Part shown: piece after piece, positions 36,119-44,723 of the stretch
How positions within the stretch are numbered: the stretch's first letter is position 1
Layout: every line of letters begins with the position of its first letter
Made by a program: the position numbers and the translations under genes
Notes under the pieces: generated by a model
The model's input: only the letters and a program-made list of their open reading frames with translations
What the model was told of the DNA's origin: nothing
The model's database searches: none
Source of the DNA: Cryptosporangium arvum DSM 44712
GTDB lineage: Bacteria > Actinomycetota > Actinomycetes > Mycobacteriales > Cryptosporangiaceae
Direction of reading: 5' to 3'
Assembly: GCF_000585375.1 (NCBI RefSeq)
Contig: NZ_KK073874.1
Span: forward strand, 8,157,913-8,221,912
Length of the DNA stretch: 64,000 bases

Positions 36119-36976
36119 CTAACCGACGTGAAACTCTCGTTGCTTCGCCTCACCGTTTTCCAGCCAGCGGATACACAGAATGTCTTGATCGTCGCCGCCC
36201 ATCGTGCGCGCGATATTGACACGGCGGGTCTGACCGGCGTGGACGACCGTGGACGTGGATTCGCTGACGACGAACATGCTGGGGCTTTCGCCGACTGCCT
36301 CGAAGGTGACTTCCTGCGCGTCCTCGTCACCGATGTTCGTCACATCGATCCAGTGGCGGGTCGTGTATCGAGGCTTGCCTTTCTTGTCAACGTCCCGAAC
36401 TTCGCGCTCCTGGCGAGGCTGGGCCTGGAATCGAACTCCGGTGATGGACCGGTTCAGCGCCGGAACACCGAGATCGAGGTTCGCGATGTCGAACTCGATG
36501 GCCCTCCAGACTTCATGTTCGAGCTGGGATACGTTGCTGAATTCGCGGTAGAGACCCCGCTCCTGAATCTGCTTCTTGAACGCTCGGATCCCCTCCAACT
36601 GCTTGGTGTCGACGTCGTTGGGTAGCGATGCCGTCGAGAAATAGAGATGAACGGGCCTGTTCTGCTCGACGGCGCGTTCGATCTCCTCGACGGTGCCCGA
36701 CACCGCACCCGCGGTAGGAGAGCCGAGCCGACTACCGAACAACGCGAACACGATGTCGGAGTCGTCCACGCCTTGAGCGTTGATGAGCGCCTGCGGACGG
36801 TCACCGAGCTGGGGTACGGACGACGTCTCCCACCGCCATGGCTGAAGAATGATCTGTTTGTTCCTGGCGTTCGCATCGTTCCATCCGTGGATCGCGCTCT
36901 CGACCGCATCCCTGGCGTCAGGGATGTCAGACGGGGACGCGATCATCACGCGCAGAACATTCGCAACGTAAGCCAT
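36119..36976 (-). CDS. DUF4062 domain protein with C-terminal beta-rich region
   Basis: The 285-residue protein starts LRVMIASPSDIPDARDAV, the diagnostic opening of DUF4062. This TIR-like Rossmann domain elsewhere forms the N-terminus of large NTPase or NLR-like proteins. Here it stands alone: residues ~5-185 are the domain (GDRPQALINAQGVDDSDIVFALFGSRLG) and ~190-285 are a beta-rich tail with no named fold. There is no transmembrane helix. Base composition is visibly less GC-rich than the flanking genes. ATG 36976 is chosen because homologous domains begin just there; ATG 37000 and GTG 37006 are possible. No strong ribosome site is seen. A role in defence or signalling is inference. Confidence 0.78.
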   Translation of the reverse strand: MAYVANVLRVMIASPSDIPDARDAVESAIHGWNDANARNKQIILQPWRWETSSVPQLGDRPQALINAQGVDDSDIVFALFGSRLGSPTAGAVSGTVEEIERAVEQNRPVHLYFSTASLPNDVDTKQLEGIRAFKKQIQERGLYREFSNVSQLEHEVWRAIEFDIANLDLGVPALNRSITGVRFQAQPRQEREVRDVDKKGKPRYTTRHWIDVTNIGDEDAQEVTFEAVGESPSMFVVSESTSTVVHAGQTRRVNIARTMGGDDQDILCIRWLENGEAKQREFHVG

Positions 36977-37144
36977 AGCAATCACGATACGGCCCGACAT
37001 TCGCACGAAGTGGTCGACGGCTAGGAGGACCGGAGCGGAACGCTAGTGCATAACCCCAGCTCGCCAAGACGGCGACCGGGCGCTCGATCAGCACGCACTC
37101 AGCCAATGCGCATCGTTGACGATCGAGTCTGGGCGGTGGGGCTA

Positions 37145-37716
37145 GAGCGTGTTTGAGAAGTCCGTCGTTCGTTGGGTGATGCGTGGCTCGTGGTGATCTG
37201 ACGAATGCGGAGTGGGAAGTCTTGTCGGCGGGTCACGCGGCGGGCTGAGCATCAGGATTCATCCGGCTGCCGAGGCCGGACAACGACCCCTGGCGCTGCT
37301 GCTCACCGCCGGGCAAACCGGTGACCCGCCGCAGTTCCAGCCTGTTTTGGATGCCATTCGGGTTCCTGGCCGGGTCGGCAGACCGTAGACCCGACCGGCG
37401 CGGGTGCTGGCCGATAAGGCCTCGGATCCTGCGCCAACCGCGTCTACCTGCGTCGACGCGGGATCCGCGCCGCCATCCCTGAACAATCCGATCGGCTGGC
37501 TCACCGCAGACGCCGCGGCAGCGCCGGCGGCCGCCCACCGGCCTTCGCTCCCGACACCTACAAACAACGCCACGCCGTCGAGTGCGGCATTAACCGCCTC
37601 AAGCGCCACCGCGCCGTCGCCACCCGCTGCATCAAACTCGCCGTCCGCTACCTCACGACCCTGCACCTCGCCGCGATCAACGAATGGCTCCGCTGACCAG
37701 CAATCCAAACAGGCCC
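37145..37716 (+). mobile_element. Internally deleted IS5/IS427-type insertion sequence relic
   Basis: Imperfect terminal inverted repeats (GAGCGTGTTTG at the left, complement of CAAACAGGCCC at the right) are flanked by TA dinucleotides at 37143-37144 and 37717-37718. At about 572 bp it is much shorter than the ~800-900 bp expected for the group. Confidence 0.7.
37183..37696 (+). pseudogene. Decayed IS5-family transposase
   Basis: The left end reads MARGDLTNAEWEVLSAG, the usual start of these transposases, and then stops. A middle piece (LLTAGQTGDPPQFQPVLDAI) and a C-terminal piece ([25 protein letters not shown]...) lie in different frames with stops between. The end ...AINEWLR and stop are preserved. 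Internal deletion plus frameshifts make it non-functional. Confidence 0.8.
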
Positions 37717-38552
37717 TAGGCGTCGGTCGGAGTGGCGGGGATACGGGCCTTGAGGAAAGCAGCCACCCGGGCCTCCACCGCGGCCGCCTCGGCCGTCTGA
37801 GGGGCCGCCTCCAAACCCGGCTCCAGCGCCAACGGATGGGCCAGGCCCTCGATCGGGGCCAGCACGACCACGCCGCCGTCGCGGTGGGCGCCCAGGGCCT
37901 CGCGCAGCGCGGCCGCGTCGTCCTGGAAAGTCTTGTGGTCCTCCTTGCCGCTGACGATCAGCACGTCGGGCTGCGGCCGCCGCGCCATGATCTCGGCGGC
38001 CCGCTCGACAAAATCGAGCCGCGCGGCCAAGGCCCGCGACTCCGCGGACCACTGATAGTCGATCCCCATCCCCTGCTCGACCAGCTCCACCACCGACGTG
38101 GCCCGGATCGCCGCGTTGATCGCCACGAGCCCCGCGATCGGGAGCTCCGACTCGGTGAGCGTGAGCAGCGCCGCCCCGCCTCCGGCCGACCCGCCGACCA
38201 GGAACAGCTGCTCGCCCACCAGCGGCAGTTGTTCGCGCAGCGCGGCGACTACGGCGGGGAACTCGGCCGCGGCCTGGCTGATCACCGCGCCGTGGCACTT
38301 GAGCAGCGTGTCGTCGCGGACCAGCGTCATGATTTCTTCGAACCCGCCGGCCGGGGTGCGTGAGCTCATCAGCGGCAGCCCGAGGTACACCCGCCACGCC
38401 GGCACGGCGTCGAGCGGCAGCGCGGCCGCCATCGCCACCTCGGTACGGGGCGGATCCATCAGGTGCCAGACGACGACAAGCGGTGCCGCCCCGCCATGAG
38501 CGGGCGGCACCGCCACGAACGGCACCCCGGCCGCGACCCCGTGAATGTTCAT
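37716..38552 (-). CDS. Alpha/beta-hydrolase
   Basis: The 278-residue protein has the nucleophile elbow GGSAGGG (Ser near residue 122), an acidic residue in SGKEDHK and His in IEGLAHPL, so a full triad is plausible. There is no signal peptide. It lies 35 bases after the sugar-ABC permease gene on the same strand and may be transcribed with it. Its stop codon lies on the right junction of the IS relic. The substrate is unknown; an esterase acting on an imported compound is possible. Confidence 0.82.
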   Translation of the reverse strand: MNIHGVAAGVPFVAVPPAHGGAAPLVVVWHLMDPPRTEVAMAAALPLDAVPAWRVYLGLPLMSSRTPAGGFEEIMTLVRDDTLLKCHGAVISQAAAEFPAVVAALREQLPLVGEQLFLVGGSAGGGAALLTLTESELPIAGLVAINAAIRATSVVELVEQGMGIDYQWSAESRALAARLDFVERAAEIMARRPQPDVLIVSGKEDHKTFQDDAAALREALGAHRDGGVVVLAPIEGLAHPLALEPGLEAAPQTAEAAAVEARVAAFLKARIPATPTDA

Positions 38553-38587
38553 GCCCCGGACGCTAGGCCACCCCTACGACAAAACCC

Positions 38588-39409
38588 TCACTTGATCGCT
38601 CCCCGCGTAACTCCGGAGATCACCCAGCGCTGCGCGAACAGGTACACGATCAACAGCGGCGCCATCGCCATCAGGTAGCTCGCGAACGCTGTGGGGTAGT
38701 TCGTCTGGAACTGGCTCTGGAACACGTATTGCACCAGCGGGAGCGTCGCCGAACCGGGATCGGACAGGATCACCAGCGGCAGCAGGAAGTCGTTCCACGC
38801 CCACAGGCAGGTCAGGATCCCCACGGTCGCGTTCATCGGGGCGAGCAGCGGGAAGATGATCCGCCAGAACACACCCCAGGTGCTCGCGCCGTCGGTGACC
38901 GCTGCTTCCTCCAGCTCGCGTGGGATCGAGTTGATGTACGCGGTGAAAATGAAGATGTTGAACGCGAGCCCGTACACCACGTACAGCAGGATCAGGCCGC
39001 CGGGATTGTCCAGCCGCAGCAGCGCGGTCAGTTTCGCCACCGGCAGCATGATGATCGGGAACGGCACGAACAGCGCCGAGACGAAGTAGTAGAAGAGGAT
39101 CCGGAACAGCCGTCGGTGCATGTTCCGCGCGATCGCGTACGCGACCATGGAATTCGTCAGCAGCGTGAGCACCACCGCCCCGACCGTGATGAGCGCGCTG
39201 TTCAACGCGGTTTTCGGGAAGTTGGTCAGCCGCCAGGCGTCGGCGAAGTTCTCCCACCGCACCCGGTCGGGCAATCCGAATCCGGTGCCACCGAGCTGGT
39301 CGGTCGTCTTCAGCGACGTGACGATCGCGAAGTACAGCGGGATCAGGATCGTCAGCGCCAGTACGGCGAGCAGTGCCGTGAGCCACCAATTGGTCCGGGC
39401 CGCTTTCAC
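38588..39409 (-). CDS. Carbohydrate ABC transporter permease, MalG type
   Basis: The 273-residue protein has six membrane helices. The cytoplasmic EAA loop reads EEAAVTDGASTWGVFWRIIFPLL. It starts four bases inside the end of the MalF-type gene. It forms the membrane channel with that partner for uptake of a sugar or sugar derivative. No ATPase gene follows, so a shared MsmK/MalK-type ATPase encoded elsewhere is expected. Confidence 0.93.
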   Translation of the reverse strand: MKAARTNWWLTALLAVLALTILIPLYFAIVTSLKTTDQLGGTGFGLPDRVRWENFADAWRLTNFPKTALNSALITVGAVVLTLLTNSMVAYAIARNMHRRLFRILFYYFVSALFVPFPIIMLPVAKLTALLRLDNPGGLILLYVVYGLAFNIFIFTAYINSIPRELEEAAVTDGASTWGVFWRIIFPLLAPMNATVGILTCLWAWNDFLLPLVILSDPGSATLPLVQYVFQSQFQTNYPTAFASYLMAMAPLLIVYLFAQRWVISGVTRGAIK

Positions 39410-40272
39410 ACCGACACCTCCCGCCGCTGGAGCACACGCAACTGCAGGATCGAGAGCGCCACGATGATGACGAAGAAGACGACCGAGTTCGCGCTCTGAT
39501 AGCCGTACTCGCCGCCCTGGAACCCGCCTTTGTAGATCAGCACCGACACCGACTCGGTGTCCGTGCCCGGGCCACCGTTCGTCAGCGCCATGATGTGGTC
39601 GAAGATCTGCAGGAACGATTTGAGCGACAGCACCATGTTGATCGTGAAGAACCCGGCGATCATCGGGAACGTGATGCTGCGGAACCGCCGCCAGGTCGAC
39701 GCGCCGTCGAGGTCGGCGGCTTCGTAGAGGTCGGCCGGGACGGTCTGCAGACCGGCGATGTAGATGATGATGTTGAACGCGGCCGCCTGCCAGACCGCCA
39801 GGACCACGATTCCGATCCAGGCCGTCGAGGAATCGGTGAGCAGCGAGGTGGAGAGCGAGTCGATTCCGAGCTTCGACGCGAACGCCGGCAGCGAATTGTT
39901 GAAGAGGTAGGCGAAGATGTACCCGACGACGAGGATCGCGAGCACGTTCGGGATGAAGTAGATGCCGCGCAGCGTCGTCTTGAATTTGATCCGGCTGTTG
40001 AGCCCGAGCGCGATGGCCAGCGCGACGACGTTGACGAGCACGGTCGCCACCGCCGCGATCAGCAGCGTGAACCAGTAGGCGTGCAGCACCCGGCCGTCGG
40101 TGAACAACGCGACGTAGTTCCGGAAGCCGACGAGATCGGACGGGCCGTAGCCCGGGGAGTCGGTGAAGCTGTAGTAGATACCTTGCAGTACCGGGATCGT
40201 GTGGAAGACGAAGAACAACACGAACGCCGGCAGCACCATCAGGTAGAACGCCCGTGGCACGCGTCCGGTCAC
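39406..40272 (-). CDS. Carbohydrate ABC transporter permease, MalF type
   Basis: The 288-residue protein has six helices, with the typical N-terminus (FYLMVLPAFVLFFVFHTIPVLQGIYYSF) and EAA motif (YEAADLDGASTWRRFRSITFPMI). It overlaps both neighbours by four bases, showing tight translational coupling in the order binding protein, MalF type, MalG type. Confidence 0.93.
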   Translation of the reverse strand: MTGRVPRAFYLMVLPAFVLFFVFHTIPVLQGIYYSFTDSPGYGPSDLVGFRNYVALFTDGRVLHAYWFTLLIAAVATVLVNVVALAIALGLNSRIKFKTTLRGIYFIPNVLAILVVGYIFAYLFNNSLPAFASKLGIDSLSTSLLTDSSTAWIGIVVLAVWQAAAFNIIIYIAGLQTVPADLYEAADLDGASTWRRFRSITFPMIAGFFTINMVLSLKSFLQIFDHIMALTNGGPGTDTESVSVLIYKGGFQGGEYGYQSANSVVFFVIIVALSILQLRVLQRREVSV

Positions 40273-41537
40273 CCTTGCTTCACCGCCCCGAGTCCCCAGG
40301 TGCGGCGCTTCGCGACCTTGTCCCAGGAGTCGTCCAGGTCGTGCAGGAACGCGTCGACGTCGCCGTCGACCACGAACGTCTGCAGGAGCGGGCCGAGCGG
40401 GATGGCCGGGATGAACTGGTGGTCGGTGAAGCCGACGATCCGTCCGGAATCGACGTACGGCTGGACGCCGGCGAGCGCCGGGTCGGTGTTCGTGAGGCCA
40501 TTCCGGGTGGGCACGGCCACCTGAGCCTCGCAGTACTCACTCATGACCTGCTCCCCCATCAGGAAATCGATGAAGCGCTGCGATTCTTCGGGGTGATCAC
40601 CGTCGCGCGAAGCCGTCAACACGACGTCGACGCCGGAGACGAGCGTCGTTTTCGACGGATCGTCGGTGGCGGGCAGAGCGATGCTGCCGACCTGGAACTT
40701 CGGCTTGCCGGCCCGGATCTGGGGAACGGCGTAGCTGCCGAGCAGCAGCATCGCGACTTCCCCGCGGGCGAACGCGGTAGTGCCGTCCTCGTAGCCTTTG
40801 GACAGCGGATCGGGTTGCGTGAACCGGAAGAGCTGGGCGAGCTTGTCCATCGCTTCGTGCCAGCCGGTGGCGAAGTCGGTCCGACCCGCGAACCGATCCT
40901 CGAAGAACGTGTCGCCCTGGGTCTGCGCGGTGAGCGGAGCGAGCGGGGACTGTGCGGTCCAGGTGTCGGCGAGCATTCCGTAGAACGGCGTGACGCCGGC
41001 CGCTTTGAACTTCTCCGCCGCGTCGATCAGCTCGTCGAACGTCCGCGGCACCGCGATTTTCTGCTGCGCGAAGAGTTGCTCGTTGTAGAGCAGCCCGCTG
41101 GCGTTGGCCGCGAACGGAACTCCGTTCACCTCGCCGGGCGTCCCCTGGCCGAGGGTCTTGACGATGTCGACGTAGGCCGGATTGACGTCGTCGAGAATCG
41201 GCTCGTCCCGGAAATCACGGAAGATCTCGGCCGTGGCCCATTCGCCGTACGCGCCGTTCGCGTTCAGCGACATCACGTCGGGGACGTCGTTCTTCACCAG
41301 CCGCGTGCGCAGCGCGGTCTCGGGTTCGGCCGGGTTGTCCACGACGATCCGGACGTCGGGGTTGGCTTTCTCGAACTGATCCGCCAGGTCCCGGAAGTAG
41401 GCCTGGGCTTCGGGCTTGAATTGGAAGAACGTGATCGTCGTCCGGGAATCGTCGCTGGAGCAGGCCGTCAGGAACGCGGCCACGAGAAGCAGGCTCACGG
41501 CGAAGGGACGTAATCGACCGACAGACACGGGCATCAC
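40269..41537 (-). CDS. Sugar-binding lipoprotein of an ABC importer
   Basis: The 422-residue extracellular solute-binding protein has a signal peptide ending in the lipobox LTAC (Cys ~26), so it is tethered to the outer face of the membrane. It shows family 1 features such as GVPFAANASGLLYN and the C-terminal LQTFVVDGDVDAFLHD. A second ATG one codon downstream is equally possible. It is the first gene of the importer operon. The sugar cannot be named from sequence alone. Confidence 0.92.
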   Translation of the reverse strand: MMPVSVGRLRPFAVSLLLVAAFLTACSSDDSRTTITFFQFKPEAQAYFRDLADQFEKANPDVRIVVDNPAEPETALRTRLVKNDVPDVMSLNANGAYGEWATAEIFRDFRDEPILDDVNPAYVDIVKTLGQGTPGEVNGVPFAANASGLLYNEQLFAQQKIAVPRTFDELIDAAEKFKAAGVTPFYGMLADTWTAQSPLAPLTAQTQGDTFFEDRFAGRTDFATGWHEAMDKLAQLFRFTQPDPLSKGYEDGTTAFARGEVAMLLLGSYAVPQIRAGKPKFQVGSIALPATDDPSKTTLVSGVDVVLTASRDGDHPEESQRFIDFLMGEQVMSEYCEAQVAVPTRNGLTNTDPALAGVQPYVDSGRIVGFTDHQFIPAIPLGPLLQTFVVDGDVDAFLHDLDDSWDKVAKRRTWGLGAVKQG

Positions 41538-41616
41538 CGACCGATCCGGAGGGGTGCGCCCCCTCTACCCATCCACGCTTGACCTCAACCACAGTGCAGA
41601 TGTGACGGTGGAAAGC

Positions 41617-42414
41617 ATGAGCAACGCGTATCTGACCCGGATCGGGCACGACGGCCCGGTCGCACCCGACCTCCGAACCTTGGAAGCGCTGACCTACGCC
41701 CACGCCACGACGATCCCGTTCGAGAACCTCGACCCGTTCTCCGGCGTCCCGGTGGACCTGAACACGCTGAGCACGAAGCTGGTGGACCGTCATCGGGGCG
41801 GTTACTGCTTCGAACACAACCGCCTGCTGAAATCCGCGCTGGACGAGATCGGGTTCACCACGCACGGGCTGCAGGCCCGCGTCGTCTGGGGCGGCTCCGA
41901 CGACGACGTCACCCCGCGCGGACACAAACTGATCCGGGTCGACCTGGCGGGGACGCCCTACATCACCGACGTCGGTTTCGGCGCGATGACGCTCACCGCA
42001 CCGCTACGCGTGGAGCCGGACATCGAGCAGGAAACCCCGCACGGTGTCTTCCGGCTCCTCCACTCGGAGAACCCGCTCGGCGCGTGGCGCCAGCAGGTGC
42101 GGTTGCGCGGCGAATGGCGCACGACCTACCGGTTCGAACTCACCCCCGCCTTCGCGGTGGACGACGAGGCGCCGAACTGGTTCCTCTCGACGTCGCCGAA
42201 ATCGCATTTCGTCCGGGGCCTGACCGTGGCCAGGCCGACGCGGGACGGGCGCCGGTTGGCGCTGGCCGGACGCTCCTTCACCGCGTACGCGGCCGACGGC
42301 ACCGCCGACCGGCGGGAGATCGACACCTTGGCCGAACTGCGGACAGTGCTCACCGACGAGTTCCGCATCGAGCTCCCGGCCGGAATCGACGACGCGCTGA
42401 AGCGGCTGTTCTAG
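41617..42414 (+). CDS. nat: Arylamine N-acetyltransferase
   Basis: The ATG at 41617 (GGAAAG upstream) gives 265 residues, the normal length. The catalytic triad is visible: Cys64 in RGGYCFEHN, His ~103 in RGHKLIRV and Asp ~118 in ITDVGFG. The N-terminal IPFENLDPFSG motif is also typical. It transfers acetyl or other acyl groups from CoA to arylamines or hydrazines in the cytoplasm. Its stop codon overlaps that of the convergent gene in a shared CTAG. Confidence 0.93.
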   Translation: MSNAYLTRIGHDGPVAPDLRTLEALTYAHATTIPFENLDPFSGVPVDLNTLSTKLVDRHRGGYCFEHNRLLKSALDEIGFTTHGLQARVVWGGSDDDVTPRGHKLIRVDLAGTPYITDVGFGAMTLTAPLRVEPDIEQETPHGVFRLLHSENPLGAWRQQVRLRGEWRTTYRFELTPAFAVDDEAPNWFLSTSPKSHFVRGLTVARPTRDGRRLALAGRSFTAYAADGTADRREIDTLAELRTVLTDEFRIELPAGIDDALKRLF

Positions 42415-42836
42415 GTCCGGGCCAGCCGTCCGCGGGCGGCCATCGACTCCACGGCCAGCAGCCCGACGAGCACGAGCAGCTGGGTCGCACCCGCCTCCAC
42501 CGCGCTGCCTCCGCCGAGCAGCACGCCGACGAACGCACCCGGCAGCGTGACCAAGCCGACCGTCCGCGTCTGGTCGAGCGCGGGCACGAGCGCCTGCCCG
42601 GCCGTCGGGCGGCAGATCTCCAGTGCGGCGTCCCGGTCGGGGAAGCCGAGGGACAACGCGGCTTCGACCTCACCGTGGCGCGTTTCGAGCTCGTCGAGCG
42701 CCCGGCGTCCGGCCAGCGACGTGGCGGTCATCGCGCCGCCGATGAGGATCCCGGCGATCGGCACGGCCGCCCACAGGGCGGCGGTCACCGTCAGAAACAC
42801 CAGCGCGACGGCGAGCCGCGGCCCCACCTCGATCAT
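42411..42836 (-). CDS. N-terminally short UPF0014 (FetB/YbbM-like) membrane protein
   Basis: The 141 residues match the second half of UPF0014 permease-like proteins: IPIAGILIGGAM, a cytoplasmic helix ending EAALSLGFPDRDAA, then QTRTVGLVTLPGAFVGVLLGG and a last helix. The usual ~100 N-terminal residues with three or four helices are missing. Upstream DNA holds a hairpin, not coding sequence. It may be a truncated pseudogene or a reduced protein. ATG 42836 is preferred; a GTG upstream adds only low-complexity residues. Confidence 0.6.
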   Translation of the reverse strand: MIEVGPRLAVALVFLTVTAALWAAVPIAGILIGGAMTATSLAGRRALDELETRHGEVEAALSLGFPDRDAALEICRPTAGQALVPALDQTRTVGLVTLPGAFVGVLLGGGSAVEAGATQLLVLVGLLAVESMAARGRLART

Positions 42837-42855
42837 CGGGCCACTATCCCCCGAT

Positions 42856-42897
42856 GTCCGCGGTCCGGCGGAACGAAGGGGTGGCCGGACCGCGGAC
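42856..42897 (-). terminator. Perfect 14-bp inverted repeat
   Basis: Arms at 42856-42869 and 42884-42897 pair perfectly around a 14-base loop. The repeat lies downstream of the GlsB-type gene and upstream of the truncated UPF0014 gene. A terminator is the simplest reading, though it lacks a T tract. Confidence 0.5.
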
Positions 42898-42977
42898 GAC
42901 CACCCCCGCCCGGCAGCGCCCGGGGCGGGAGTGGTCACCTGGCCGCGACGAGGGTCGGGCGTGCGGCCAGGGGCTCG

Positions 42978-43262
42978 TCAGCGTCCGGAGGTGATCTTCG
43001 GACGGTCCTTCGAGGAGTTGGCCACCAGTGACACACCGACGCCGGCGAGCGCGATCTGCGCGGCCAGCTCGATCCAGTCGACACCCGGCGTGTCGGCGAC
43101 ACCGAGAACGCTCGCGACACCCGTGCCGACGAGCGCGGCGACGATGCCGACGACAAGCGTCATCAGCCAGCCGACGTGCTGCTTACCCGGGACGACCAGT
43201 CGGCCGAGCACACCGATGATCGTGCCGATGATGAGGGCAGAAATGATTCCGTCGATCTCCAC
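42978..43262 (-). CDS. GlsB/YeaQ/YmgE family stress-response membrane protein
   Basis: GTG at 43262 with GGAGAG five bases upstream gives 94 residues. The protein has three hydrophobic segments and the family's Gly-rich motifs (IIGTIIGVLGRLVVPGKQ, GWLMTLVVGIVAALVGT). These transglycosylase-associated small proteins are linked to envelope stress; the molecular role is not established. Confidence 0.85.
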   Translation of the reverse strand: MEIDGIISALIIGTIIGVLGRLVVPGKQHVGWLMTLVVGIVAALVGTGVASVLGVADTPGVDWIELAAQIALAGVGVSLVANSSKDRPKITSGR

Positions 43263-43361
43263 GGCTCTCTCCGATGGACGAGGATTTCGTCCCTCCAGCG
43301 TCGCGCCGCATCGGTTCCCCGCCCATCGGGGAAGCACCGGAGATCGTCCCTGAGATGGCCC

Positions 43362-44564
43362 TCAGACGAGTGTGACCTCTGGGAACGCTGGGACGGCCCG
43401 GTCGAACAGGTGCCGGTCGACCCCGCGCAGGTGCAGATCGAAGAACGCGCTCACGTAGGCCCGCTCCAGCGTGACGGTCCGGCGGCCGTCGAGCGTCCCG
43501 AACGCCTCCGTCAGGATCGCGGGTGCGATGCCGGGGATCTCCGCCAGCTTCGCCCGGGCCAGGACGACGTCGTGGAAGCTCAGGTGCTCGGTGCCGACGA
43601 CCTTGATCTCGCGGTGCCAACCGCGGAGATGGTCGGAGAACGTGCCCCAGTCCGGGGTGTTCTCCCGCGTGGTGCTGCCGCTGGCGATCTGCAGGAACGG
43701 CTTGTCGAGGCCGTCGGTGACCACCGAGCCGTACGGGTTGCCGTCCATGTCGATGCCGGCGGTCACGCGGGGGTCGTCGTGCGCGACCTGAGCCGCGGTC
43801 GCGCCGCCGAGCGAGTGCCCCACCATGCCCACGTGCTCCAGCCGCATCCAGCGCGGGTGGCGCGCCTGCAGCTCGTCGAGGACGAACCGGGTGTCGGCGA
43901 CCCGGACGTCGAGCGCCTTGCGGATGACCGTGTCGGGGTCCTTCTCCAGGAGCGCGTTTATCGTGTTCGGCACGGTGCGCCCGTCCGGGAACCGCACGGC
44001 CGTCGCGTCGTGCGGGTGATCGATCGTCACGACGACGTAGCCCCGGCTGGCCAGGTCCTCCACCAGCGCGGCGCTGGAGTTGCGCTCGGCGCCGTACCCC
44101 GGCGAGAACAGCACGACCGGGTGACCGCCCGGCTTCCTCGCGACCGGCGCTCCCACCGCCCCGTGCGTTCGCACCGCGTCCACGCCACCGACGACGCCGG
44201 GCGCGCCGGTGAGCGTCTGCACGAAGTCGCGGCCGACCGGGCCCGCTTCCGCCGGGGTGAGCCACGGGAATCGGGTGTGGCCGGCGGCCGTCCGCGCCGG
44301 GTACCAGATGTTGATCATCAGTTCGCGGCGCTGTTTGCCGTCGCCCCAGGGATCGGCCCGGTCGGTGTCGACGAGGTGCAGCGGCGTGGTCCCGACCGCG
44401 TACGTGCCGGTGGGTTCGGGCAACGTGAGCAGCGGCGCCGCCTGGTGACGGGTGGCCGCTGGGGGTTGCGCGGTCGCTGGTGGGGCGGCGACGGCGACCG
44501 CTCCGGCAAGTGCGGTGGCGACGGTCGCAACGGCCAGCGCGGCGCGGGGTGGGGTGAGACGCAT
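43362..44564 (-). CDS. Secreted alpha/beta-hydrolase, PAF-acetylhydrolase/lipase-like
   Basis: ATG 44564 with AAGGAA upstream gives 400 residues. A signal peptide (~1-33, hydrophobic core ending near ATAQP) is followed by a hydrolase domain with GHSLGG (Ser), Asp in AGIDMDGNPYG and His in GTEHLSFHD. VVLFSPGYGAERNSSAALVEDLASRGYVVVTIDHPHD matches the PAF-AH isoform II-like/chlorophyllase-type pattern. It probably cleaves esters outside the cell; the substrate is unknown. Confidence 0.87.
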   Translation of the reverse strand: MRLTPPRAALAVATVATALAGAVAVAAPPATAQPPAATRHQAAPLLTLPEPTGTYAVGTTPLHLVDTDRADPWGDGKQRRELMINIWYPARTAAGHTRFPWLTPAEAGPVGRDFVQTLTGAPGVVGGVDAVRTHGAVGAPVARKPGGHPVVLFSPGYGAERNSSAALVEDLASRGYVVVTIDHPHDATAVRFPDGRTVPNTINALLEKDPDTVIRKALDVRVADTRFVLDELQARHPRWMRLEHVGMVGHSLGGATAAQVAHDDPRVTAGIDMDGNPYGSVVTDGLDKPFLQIASGSTTRENTPDWGTFSDHLRGWHREIKVVGTEHLSFHDVVLARAKLAEIPGIAPAILTEAFGTLDGRRTVTLERAYVSAFFDLHLRGVDRHLFDRAVPAFPEVTLV

Positions 44565-44723
44565 CCGATTCCTTCGCGTCGGGTCGAGACCGGGACGGCC
44601 TCGGGGCGTCGCCGACGCTAGGTAGCCGACGGCCCCGTCCGCGTCTGCCGCCGGGCCGGACCGCATCGGCCCGGAGAGGGACCGCGCCCAGCCGTCGGGG
44701 ACTCCGCCGCCCGGAATCGCTCG

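Noticed and set aside
37404-38363. Plus-strand frame across the IS relic and the hydrolase
   Set aside because: It joins transposase debris to the antisense of the hydrolase and has the composition of a shadow frame.
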